The notes below the pieces were generated by a model. The model saw nothing but the letters and a program-made list of their open reading frames with translations, was not told the DNA's origin and did no database searches. Source: Marasmius tenuissimus (Eukaryota; Basidiomycota; Agaricomycetes; Agaricales; Marasmiaceae). Taken from it: 64,000 nt of DNA. The stretch spans positions 1,178,001 to 1,242,000 of the forward strand of contig JAQOTA010000069.1 in assembly GCA_029532415.1 (NCBI GenBank). The letters run 5' to 3'. This document shows, piece after piece, positions 23,901-34,086 of this stretch. The first letter of the stretch is position 1. The number at the start of each line of letters is the position of its first letter. Made by a program: the position numbers and the translations under genes.

Positions 23901-25553
23901 ATTCATGTGCACACGAGTGGGCTTTCTGGGAGGTTTTTGGCAAACAAACCAAATCCTGGAAGCTTGATTTCCTCAGAGCCGCTCATTGTATTGTTCAAGC
24001 TCATCGTAGTCGTGCTTCAGGTGTGTTTACGGAACGCGCTGTCCTAGTGACCATTACGAGGGAGGGAGCGCGGCCCGGTACGAGTCAATGAGTTGAAAAT
24101 CGAGTGAAAATCTGTGTTAATTCGAGGTGCGCTGAGCTCTGGGTGGTTTGAGGACAGTTATGGAATTAGAGAAAGTGAGTCCAATAGCGCCACACGTGAT
24201 GGACGCGACGCGTCGCCTTGGACATTCCCACGGCTTGTCAGTTCCTCGTTGACCACCATCACCCATATCGGCTGTACCCACTGTGAGTAATCAGATGACA
24301 CTTATACACGATACTGTCTGAAATTCTGATAGACCACAATCTGAGGTTGACAAGTCTAGAGGAGCACCAATAGCTCTAGAAAACCGACCGGACGACGCGA
24401 GGAGAAAGAAGGTATCTGCTGTTACCGCATGCCAAAGCATCACCCTCACTGGAGTCGGTGTCCTAACTCAAATGCTTTAGTGGCATTGGGTTGCGTATGA
24501 AAGTGGGGACAGAAATCACGAAGTACGAATTGGAATTCGGGTTGGATGGTGTGGAAGGGCATACCGATATGAACGACAATTCCAACTCAGACGATAGATA
24601 AAAGTGGCGCCTGATGTGAGTAGCTAAGTGACTGACCGGCCACTTGACACCTCCTAGCTTATATTCAAGATCTCATTGGTACTCGCGGACAGTACTTGTT
24701 CCCCGACGAAAGTTCGATTGACTCACGTCCAACGATTCGGTTGCGAGTCTTCAAACCATAACGTTCGCTCTTTTCTGATCATTTCCTATCCCAGTATCGG
24801 CCATTCTTCTAGTGGAACCATGCTGCTAATCTGCCCTACCCTCCTGCCTCGCACGATCGACCAGCGTATGTTCAGCGTAGCGCCGGCCTGGAAGCATCCC
24901 TAGAACGGAAATCTGCGCGGCATTCTCTGCTTTTCATTCCAGCATCCGAACCCTTGAAGCTATCTGCGCTTGACACGTACTGGCATCCAGCGCTCCAGCG
25001 ACGAGTAAGGATTGAATGTGATTGAACCTGACTCGGGATTTTGCGCTCAGGCTGAAAAAGTACTAGCACTGTTCCGGCTTTTTAGTCCAGCCACAGGGTC
25101 TGCTCCCCATGAAGGGGTTTGCAACCTCAAGCGGAGCCTTTAACCTCGAATAGCATTGGTAATGCAAGTGCATCTTCGTATGCGCCAAGAACAAGGTGCC
25201 AGTCAATGAAGAGGGTGGCATGGCCGTGGCGTGTACGTGCTCCTGAGCTATCTATACCCCGCATGCAATGATAGACAACGTTTTCACAGCTAGAAAACAG
25301 CCCCGAACAGCGCCTCGATGCACACAAAGAATATAACCACTGACATTCACGAGCCCGTATGTCCTCTCTATCAACACGGAGATGGAGTTGTCCTTTTGTT
25401 CATCCCAATGCGGTCCTGAACGGTTGGATCCGCGAACACTCGCTGTGTGCATCCATGTATTTTTTGCGGCGCCGAACGGCCACCCACCCTTGCGGCACAA
25501 TTTTTATCGGGTAAACGAGAGATGTACTAGAGCTTCCGATACCGAGATAGCAG
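23901..25553. other. Gene-poor region
   Basis: About 1.6 kb between the DUF4246 remnant and the M35 protease promoter. No supported gene, RNA or transposon sequence; the first part may hold unrecognisable 5' remains of the DUF4246 gene. Confidence 0.45.
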
Positions 25554-25560
25554 TATAAAA
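25554..25560 (+). promoter_or_regulatory. TATA box of the M35 metalloprotease gene
   Basis: TATAAAA, 64 bases before the ATG at 25624, followed by a purine-rich then pyrimidine-rich stretch. Position and sequence fit a core promoter of a highly expressed secreted-protein gene. Confidence 0.6.
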
Positions 25561-25623
25561 GAGAGAAATCTTAACCGCCACTTACAATCTCTAGCCCTAC
25601 GTTTACTCCCATCGACAATTGCC

Positions 25624-26915
25624 ATGCAGCTCCCCTCCGCCGTTTGCTCTGCCCTTGCCGACCTTTGCCTCTTTATCATCTCTGTCGCAGCCGCACCAGG
25701 CCTTTCTCTTTCCGTTTCAGGTGAGCAGTCATTGCTTGTTTTCGGATGGCATTCCTGATCTTTACTAGGCAGCAAGAAGTTTGCCGGTGTTCAGGACTTC
25801 AAGATCACAACCTCCCTGGTCAACACCGGCAATGAGACCCTAAGCTTTTGAAGGACCCCCGTACCGTTTTGTCCTCCCTCCCTACTGATCGTTTCGCGAT
25901 CTCCAACTCTGAGGGAGCCTCGCCTGCCTTTACTGGTGCTCGCGTGAAGTTTGTTCCTGAACATGTCATCGAGAACAAGATCGAAGATGCCTTCGTCGTC
26001 CTGGAGCCGGGTGCATCCCATGAGCTCGAGCATGACTGTAAGTAACACCCTTACGATGAGTGCGAAGGCCCAGCACTCACCATTTCGACCAGTGTCTACC
26101 TCTTACAATTTTACCGCTCCCGGAAAGGGCACCTATGACATCCACGCCCGCAACCTGTTCCTCTATGTCCACCCTGCTACCAACAAGATTGCCGAGCTTC
26201 AGGCAACTCACGAGGCCTTTCTCACTGCCTCGTTCGCCGGATCCCTCTCCAATGCTCGTCGTCACGCGAGCAGGGCCACTTCCCAAGGCTGCAGCACCAC
26301 TCAGCAAAACCAAATAGCCTTAGCTATCGGTGGTGCTGCCAAATACGCCTCTTCTTCCTGGTCGTAAGTCCGAGTTCTTTCTTTTTCATCACGAAGCTAA
26401 TACACGTCCCCTTAGCTATCTGAGCCTTCACACCTCCTCTACCACGCGTTACGTCTCGTGGTTTGGTGCTTACGACCCTAATCGCCACGCTACGGTCCTC
26501 AACCACTTCAAGGCCATCAATAGCTTCCCCTTTTCTGGCAATGTTGGCTATGATTGTAGCGCCTGCATGCAACGTAGCGACTACAAACACCTCTATGCTT
26601 ATGTTTACCCCGACCAATTCGGTATCATCCACCTCTGCGGTGCCTTCTGGACCGCTCCTAACACGGGGAACAACTCCCAAGTGAGTAAATCGCCACCATC
26701 CGGATATCTGGAACCGAACACGAGCTGATTGACTCGCCCTACAGGCTGGAACTCTTATCCACGAATCCTCCCACTTCACTGCCATCGCTGGTACCAAGGA
26801 CTATGTCTACGGTCAGACTCCAGCCCGACGCCTTGCAGCGAGCAACCCTGCTACCGCCATTTTCAATGCTGATAGCCATGAATACTTTGCGGAGAACATT
26901 GCTAATGAAGCCTGA
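25624..26915 (+). pseudogene. Deuterolysin-type (M35) metalloendopeptidase with a one-base frameshift
   Basis: Secreted zinc protease of the M35 family (related to peptidyl-Lys metalloendopeptidases of mushrooms). A signal peptide (MQLPSAVCSALADLC, then a hydrophobic run to AAAPGLS) is followed by a propeptide, then the catalytic domain with FGAYDPNRHATVLNHF, DCSACMQ, YVYPDQFG, LCGAFW, the zinc motif HESSH and the downstream GTKDYVYG that supplies the third ligand Asp. Four introns fall in phase. In the propeptide, at about 25849-25855, the frame for GNETL meets TGA five bases later, while the frame for LLKDPRTVLSSLPT begins: one base is missing relative to the family sequence ETLKLL. No intron can bridge this. 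Either a recent pseudogene or a sequence error; everything downstream looks intact, including the active site. Confidence 0.85.
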
Positions 26916-27591
26916 ATCAATGGCATCGAGTAACCTCATAGGTATGCTCGAGTAGTATGAACTTGAAGGGAAATTGTGTGTATTATATATGGTCCTCAAA
27001 CCTAATCAACATCACGGTACATAATGTGCGCTCCTCACCATCTTGTTGTGAAATTTTGAATTGAATGAACACCAAACTTGAGGGAGTGAGATCAAAGCAA
27101 GATCAAAGCAAAAAATCACCGAACTGTAATTCGCGCGCCCATCGAGCACAGCCACGTCGCAATCTTCGCGTTGCTCCCCCACCATGCATGGACCGAGCAT
27201 GGATTGTGGGGTTCAGAACTCGGAGCAAGAGGTGCGTGTGCGCAAGGTAAATCTTTTCTATAGTGCTGAAGTCTCTACATCTTTTATTCAGCTGCGATGT
27301 CCCGCCAGCGCCAGCATATTCAGTATAATACTACTAACACGAGAGCAACAGTCAACTGCCAGTTCTGTGATCAACTCTGTCATCGTCCGACACCCTCCTG
27401 TCTATGCATTCGAAATTCACAACAATCGTACCTCAATTGCGGTGCTGAGTGTCAGAGACAGTCACCGGTACACGGCAGTCTGACTGACAGGCTCATGACT
27501 CGAGCGATCGCGGGAGTCTTTAACAAGCGATTTTCCTTCCAAGAGTCTTCCCTTCTCACACTCAACAGAGACATTCGTCAAGTCTACAAAG
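26916..27591. other. Intergenic region
   Basis: No gene recognised. A small direct repeat of GATCAAAGCAA occurs near 27090-27112. Presumably the 3' flank of the protease gene and the promoter of the NADAR gene. Confidence 0.5.
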
Positions 27592-28285
27592 ATGCCGAAA
27601 GCACCCAGTTCAAGTTCGAAAAAAGCGAGCGACGACTATCTGTTCTTCTGGAAGCCTGACGAGGGGAAGTCCGTAACGTTTCGTTTCTTTCTTCCATGTT
27701 TGGGAAAGGTGTGCTCAACCAACGATTTTATGCAGCGGATGGGCTGGGCAGTGGTATCCCTCTCCGTTCACCCTTGAAATATCCTTCCCAAACTCAGAGA
27801 ACCCCGAATCTTCAACTCCAACCACGAAAGAGTGTACATTCCCTACAGCAGAACATTACATGATGTTCCAAAAGGCCCTTCTCTTCAACGACCCCTCCAT
27901 CGCAGAGCTCATCCTTTCCCCTTCCTACAGCAGTACTTCGAAATCGAACATGGCCAAAGTCAAAGCCCTCGGGCGTGAGGTCTCTAACTTTGACGATGAA
28001 ACATGGCAGGCTCATAGATACCAAATCGTTCTCGATGGAAATCTTGCAAAGTTCCGTCAGAATCCTGAGCTGAAAGAGACGCTGTTCAGTACCGGAGACC
28101 GGAAGCACGTTGAGGCCAGTCCTCGGGATAGGATATGGGGAATTGGTTTTGAGAGCGTCTCAGCGGGGAAAATGATCGATGGGATGGAAAGCGGTGAGAC
28201 AGTGCCAAAGAAATGGGGGTTGAATCTACTAGGCAAAGCACTGGACGAGACAAGAAGAATTCTGCGGGAGGAAGAAGCATCATAG
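27592..28285 (+). CDS. NADAR-domain protein (YbiA/DUF1768 family)
   Basis: Two exons: 27592 to about 27671 (MPKAPSSSSKK...WKPDEG) and about 27736-28285, joined so that EG continues into NGWAGQWYPSPF. Roughly 205 residues. The NADAR fold signatures are complete: FFWKP, WYPSPF, TFPTAEHYMMFQKALLF, GREVSNFDDETW, IVLDGNLAKF and VEASPRDRIWGIG. Members act as N-glycosidases on riboflavin biosynthesis intermediates, and other NADAR proteins process ADP-ribose groups, including removal from modified guanine. Which activity applies here cannot be read from sequence. It is followed by the phosphoglycerate-mutase family gene in the same direction, 540 bases on. Confidence 0.9.
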
Positions 28286-28825
28286 AAGGGATTGTGAGTA
28301 GTCCTTTCTCTTAGTTTATCGCGTTGATGTTTATCCAAGCTTTCCAGAACGTTATATGTATCCAGAAGATCCATGTAACCTTACTGTTGTTCAGAACCGT
28401 CTCGTAAGACCTCTCTTGAGCCTCAAATCTCCAGCATTCCCCCATGTCCTCTTTTCCGACACGATTCAGAGTCGTCACCTGTTTTCGATGACCAGTGGTA
28501 AAGTTGGCGTGGGAAGAACTCGATTGAATCAGAAAAGTTGACCAGTCCCATTTCTCACGACTGACTTCCCATCTCAACGTTCGGAACTATGAAATCTTGC
28601 TTCGCCCCATATGGTTTCCTTCGGGCTTCAGGGTACAAACGTTCACTTCTGGGTAATGAGCGCACCAGTGGACACGTGGTGGGCTTGTGTTGGAGGCGTT
28701 GAGCTCGTGCGCGGCATACTTTACCCGGATGACTCGAATTGCTGTTGAAGCCCCGTATAAGCTTTACTCAACTTGAAAGTAGACCATCAACACATAGAAG
28801 AAACGCAACTGCCATCCTAGAGGAA
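28286..28825. other. Intergenic region
   Basis: Between the NADAR and histidine-phosphatase genes, both on the plus strand. No gene or RNA recognised. Confidence 0.5.
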
Positions 28826-29995
28826 ATGCTGACCGTTACACTCGTATGTGTCCATAACTCTCTCAGTCTGCTCCCTTTCATTCTAACCTTCACGCTGCTA
28901 GATTAGACACGGAGAGTCTGAAGACAACACTGTACGGACCGATTTTCACTATCTGGTCAATTCGACCTTCTATTCACGAACTGGATCCACAGAAATGGAT
29001 ATGGGCAGGCTGGAAAGATGCACCATTATCGGCTCAAGGTACGTCCTAATCTTCCATCGTGGACCCGATCAACTCAACTCACCGTCAAAAACCAGGTAGA
29101 AAGGCATGCCACCCTCTCCTCTTTTCGATCGTAGCTTAAAGTCTCATGAAGCCACCGTATAGCAAGCAGCCGCAGCCGGAAAATACTTCTCGACAACCCA
29201 ATTCACCGCGATCTACGCCTCACCCCTCCTCCGTGCCTACCAAACAGCCGAAGCTGTTCGAGATGGTAGTCAACAACAACCCCCGTTGACCATAATCAAG
29301 AACCCAAAGCTACGAGAACAATACTTTGGCATCGCAGAAGGGAAACCATGGGAAGCCGCTATGCCTCAGGACTCGTATCCTACATTAGAGGAAGCTTACG
29401 CGAACGGCGTCTTTCCGGTGCTTGTGGGACGCGATGAGAGGTTCCCTGAAGGCGAGAGCCTGAACGACCTAGGAAGGAGAACTGCGGAGGCCATTCAGGA
29501 ATGCGTCCTCCCACATCTACAAGGCAGTAATTCGGACGAGGATAGGCATATCATACTGGCTAGCCACGGCTTGTGCATTAGCGAACTCGTCTCAGCATTG
29601 GTAAAGTTGGACCCGGAGGCAGACACTGGAGTGGATTATCGAGGCCTTTTGAACACCGCTTGGACTAGAGCAGCCGTCTCCCTCAAGGTGAGCCTCCGAT
29701 TGCCCTTACCTAGATTCGTTAACGAGGACGATGAAACACTAGGATCCGTCTTCAAAAGATTTCGACGCATCGAAACCCCCCGCCCTGAATGTGAAAATCA
29801 CAGACTTCAACATTTCCAAGCACTTGGACGAAGTGGTTCGTCCCTATTGCTCCTCTACACGCCATACACCGCGACTGATCCCTTTGACCTACGATTTAGG
29901 GAGCGATTCCCGTCAAGTCGGCTGACGCAAAGCAAGCTTTCTTCGCTGGTCAAACTGATGCCGCCGAAGCAAACGCAACATCGGAGAAACTCTAG
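28826..29995 (+). CDS. Histidine phosphatase superfamily (phosphoglycerate mutase-like) protein
   Basis: Seven exons: 28826-28843, 28902-28931, 28993-29038, 29096-29103, 29163-29687, 29743-29835 and 29900-29995. They total 816 bases in perfect phase, giving 271 residues. The catalytic RHG motif is split by the first intron (MLTVTL|IRHGESEDNT). IWAGWKDAPLSAQGRKQAAAAG follows, then YASPLLRAYQTAE, REQYFGIAEGKPW, FPEGESLNDLGRR and the second catalytic His in ILASHGLCISEL. The end is AFFAGQTDAAEANATSEKL. The 8-base exon 4 (GTAGAAAG, giving GRK) is followed by an intron with a GC donor (29104-29162); without this exon the conserved G-x-x-Q-A motif cannot be read. The substrate is unknown; family members include broad phosphatases and fructose-2,6-bisphosphatase-like enzymes. 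Confidence 0.92.
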
Positions 29996-30659
29996 AGTAC
30001 GTTCTCTCTTACAACCACGCCGACGGGATTCTAGAAGTTAGAAGCAAGACGACCCAAGGAAACAGGATATCCTAACTAATACGTGTCTCGAAGACGTTTC
30101 ATAGACGAAAGTACGTGTGCAGAATATAAAATGCATCTGCAAGTAGGTTCTGTAAGCGGTATGTGTGCGGAGGCGATTGTCATGCGCGTGGATGGGAATA
30201 CTAAGAAAAATAAGGAAACACACAATGACTCTCGGCGCGAGTCCGAAAAGGTAAAGAACATGAGACGAAGAAGGAATAAGTACAGCAACTTGCAAGATAT
30301 CATCAGTAACAGTGCGGGGACAGTATCATTATGTATAGACGTGAATAAATAGTGTCGTGGTGTTGGTACCGAGAGGAAAGGAAAACTGCCAGTGAAAGAC
30401 GCCCGCCCAAGAAATTGACAGAAAAAGCGAGAATCAAAAGGTCAAAGAAAACGAACATATAAGTCTGAGGTTGCGAAGGGAGAATGAGAGAAGATAGCAT
30501 GCACAGGGAGAGACAGAGAGCAAATTCAATAAGATAGAGACAAACAATGGTCTGACCTTCATGTCCCAGACCACAAGTACAAGCAAGAAGAAAGAGTGGG
30601 CACCTTTGAGGTGCCTATCGGCGTCTATTGTGTGATGCAGCTCAGGCCTCTCTAACCGC
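29996..30659. other. Convergent intergenic region
   Basis: Tail-to-tail spacer between the phosphatase (plus) and the La-motif gene (minus). A/G-rich in its second half; presumably the two 3' untranslated regions. Nothing else seen. Confidence 0.5.
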
Positions 30660-33600
30660 TCATGCCCTTCTTTCACCAGAAGCGGCCCTCGACCATCCCC
30701 CACCAGAGTCAGAGCCCATTACAAAGACCACGTCGTCCTCGTCTTCCGAATCAACCTCTTCTTCCCCCTCCGATTCATCACTCTCCTGCTGCGAGGATCC
30801 AACAGGCGTCGATCCCGGTTTCGTCGAGGCTGGTAAAGGAACATCGCCATTCATATGCGGCACCGACGGTGGTGAAGATTTCTCTCCAGCATCAGCGGTA
30901 GCAACTCCATTGAGAGCTTTGGCAATCGAGGCGGCAGGAGGGATTTTATCTGGTGGTGACGACAACCTCACGACAACCGGCGGGGGCAGTAAAAACCTCT
31001 TCCACCCTTCATCTCGCATCCGCACCCTCACTCCTTCCAGTTCATAATCATCCGAAACCTCGACATGCTCCGAATATCCGAGGACCTCTCTAACGAGACC
31101 AAGGTTATCCGTGAGCTGTTTGATACGGTTGAACGCGGCGATGACGGAGAGAGGGATCCAACCATCCAAGGACATCTGTTGTATTCCGTCGTCAGTTCAT
31201 AAGCAACGAACGAACCGGGGAATGTCAATTAGTACGAACCTTCCTCCTCAACCACATATCCTTGGCCATGTTCTCTTCGCTAAGGTAATACTCCAGCTGA
31301 CCGAGCAGCCTGTATCGAACTTCATCCAGCACGATAGGGATATTAGCGAGAGGCGTCAGAGGTGTCGGCCACGGATGCTGTCCACCCCAAGTCATTAAAG
31401 GGGCTTGTACCGGTATTTCAGCCGGTACATGATATTGACCAGGCGGTGTATGATGGAGGCTAAGTGATCCTTGAGACACCAACGGCGAAGGATGACTCGT
31501 CGTTGGGTGCGAGGCATACGGCGACACCGAATAACCCTGCGGTGGCGTAAGACTCGGGGGTGTATGGTTTTGGTGCGGGTAGTACTGGGGCATCTCCATA
31601 TTCGGTGGAACGTACGATCCATTCCTTCCATGGCGATACCTTGGAGGTGGGGGCCCATGCATCCCATTCATCGCAACCTCATACGCATCTCGCACAGGAG
31701 GCACGAAACCAGACGACTGCCCAAATCCTCTCCCACGGAACCCACCACGACCGCGGCCCCTTCCCATACCAAACCCTCGAGCCCGAGGGGGTCGACCTCC
31801 CCGCCAATCCCCATTCGGGCGGTACCCACCTCTCGGGAATTCGAATTCGCGGCCTCGTCGAAAACGTAAGTCGTCGACGTTGTTGGGGTGTTCGTAATCC
31901 TCCCGAACCATCGGCCCTCCAGAACTATAACCGTGCCCATTCCACGTCTCCTCGTCTTTGGGTACAGGTGGATCCGAGGTCCAGCCGTTCACAGCCGGCT
32001 TTAGTTGTCTATCATAACGCACCTCAAATACAGAATCGTCTTCTTCCTGCCGGAATCGACCACGAGTCTGTTCACTAAGAGGGGGATTATGCATGAGAGA
32101 AGAAGGTATGAACGGGTCATGGGTCGGGTTGAGCTTGATGTTGGGCGGGCCGGGTGATTCTCGTGGGGGTGTTTGAGGGTCCGGAGAGAGTTTGTTCCTG
32201 CTTTCCATAGGTGTCGGAAGACTTCCCAGAGTCGGGAGGTTATTGAGCGTCGGAAGTGCTGAGAGAGGTGGAAGCTTGCTCTCTGAATCTGACTCATCTT
32301 GAACAGATGTAGCTGTGGTAGAGCTGTGCGACGAGGGGACCCCGAGGTTGGCGTTTGTATTTGTTGAAGATGATGATGCATTGGATGCTACAGAATCTGA
32401 CTCGACGTTCGGAGGTGATGCTGAAACCAGAATGGTGGTAGTGCTGGGATTTGGTATCGGTATGCCGTTTTCGCTCCCGTCTTCACGGGTTTCCTTGACG
32501 TGCTCTGCTTCGAGATTGGGCTGGGTATATGGATACGTTGGCTGGGGCGCCTGAGCAATAGAATATGACGGATAGACGGATAGAGGCTGTGGATGGGGCG
32601 GTGGAAGGGAATGTGAATGTGAATGCTGAGGTAGATGAGAATATGGAACGTGATGCTGATAAACAGAAGAGTATTGTGACGGAGGTGCGGGTTGGAAAGG
32701 AAGGGTATACGGGTGTATTGGTTGATGATAATATGGATAAGGATAACGAGGATCGTAGCTTTGTTGAGGGGGATGGTGAGTGGGATGATGTCGAGACATG
32801 TTGACAAGCTTGCCATTCCAGATAAAGACCCATCTCTGCCTGTTTCTACTATGCGATGTCCTGTCGTGTTCCAACTCTAAGCTATGGCTCTCCCCAACCA
32901 AAGTAAGATCGATGATCTCGTCTCCAAAACTAGATTTCCATGAACTAACGCCAAAGGTAGACGTTTTTCTTCGTCTTCTCCGTGTCGAGATCTCCGATGA
33001 GGACACACCCTGGCCCTTCCGTTTGCCCTTCTGTTCGACACAACCTACCCCAAACGGTGGTACTCTCCTGTCCTTACTGGATTCCACATCTCCGAATGCA
33101 GTTCCCAAAACAGAAGGCTCAGTTCCCGAAGTTTGGAAAAGGGGGATTGCCGATTGTCCAGAAAAGAAAGGTGGAGCTTCCGATGGATAGGTATACCGTG
33201 CAGGATGGGATGACGAGGGTGCGTATGGGTTGTATGTATACGAAGATGCTGGATCGTAGGGCGGATACGGCTGGAGATGATACGGGTAGGCCGTTTGGGG
33301 GTAAGGAGCGTATTCATTCGGTGGAATAACAGATGGTTCTCTGGGAGGACTTGCGGAACGCGACCAAGGCTGGGCCATTCTCGAGGAAGGGTCAGGTTCA
33401 AGTGAAGACGGCAGTGCCAACGCAGTTGCCGACGTAGAACTCTGCTGCGCTAGTTCTGTTTGTGCATGATAGTGTGGAGAATCGACTGTTGACTCCTTGT
33501 GGGTATTCAAAACGGAGCTAGTCGTTGCAGCCGACGTGTCCGCATTTGAAATGAGAGGTAATGAAACAGGCGATTTGTGACGAGGACTAGCAACATTCGA

Positions 33601-34086
33601 GGTTGAGGTTGAAGATGAATGATGATTATTCTTCAAATGAGAAGGCTCCGTGGAATCTTCAAGATTCATAGGCACCCACTTGGGCTTCGTTTTGTCGCCT
33701 AGTAGAAAATCAAGGATGAAGAGAGTAACTTGAGCCACAAAATAAGCCCGCTACGCACCTTTCTTAGGACTCGAATTTACTACATTCTCATCCGTAGTCG
33801 ATGACGGCGACTGAAAGTTATTTTCCTTCGCTTTTTCCTTCGACTTCAGAGCATTTACATTGACCTGAGGCCATGCTTCATCGTCGGCTGTGTTGACAAC
33901 CGAAACTGGGCCACTGCTAGTCTTCGTAGAGGCGTTCTGGCTCGATTTGGAATTTTCAGTAGAGGAGGGAGAGAATCCTTTGAGATTCTGTTGCTGCTGT
34001 CGGCGGGCCCATACGTTGTGCACCTGCACCCCGCTCATCGATGAGAATGTGAAAGAAGGGGTTTCGAAATCCAAAGCCGCTGACAT
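30660..34086 (-). CDS. La-motif RNA-binding protein (LARP1-like)
   Basis: Three exons: 34086 to about 33759 (MSAALDFETPS...SSPKKG), about 33697 to 31241 (DKTKPKWVPMNLED... to LRRK) and 31175-30660 (MSLDGWIPLSV...). About 1,100 residues. Most of the protein is disordered and rich in Ser, Pro, Tyr and His, with short conserved islands (WVPMNLED; RRWVFIWNGKLVNM) and an RGG-type tract (GRGRGRGGFRGRGFG). The La motif is C-terminal: LLGQLEYYLSEENMAKDMW, LDGWIPLSVIAAFNRIKQL, then VREVLGYSEHVEV. An acidic tail (ESDEGEEEVDSEDEDD type) follows. LARP1-like proteins bind mRNA 5' or 3' ends and adjust translation and stability. The last intron splits the La motif just after LRRK. No La-adjacent RRM is evident. 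Confidence 0.9.

Noticed and set aside
30628..31047. 139-codon plus-strand frame rich in Ser
   Set aside because: Antisense to the acidic tail of the La-motif gene; the Ser runs mirror its Glu/Asp codons.
32388..32833. Minus-strand Ile/Ser-rich frames resembling membrane protein
   Set aside because: Other reading frames of the large La-motif exon; hydrophobicity comes from the Tyr/His/Pro-rich coding sequence read out of frame.
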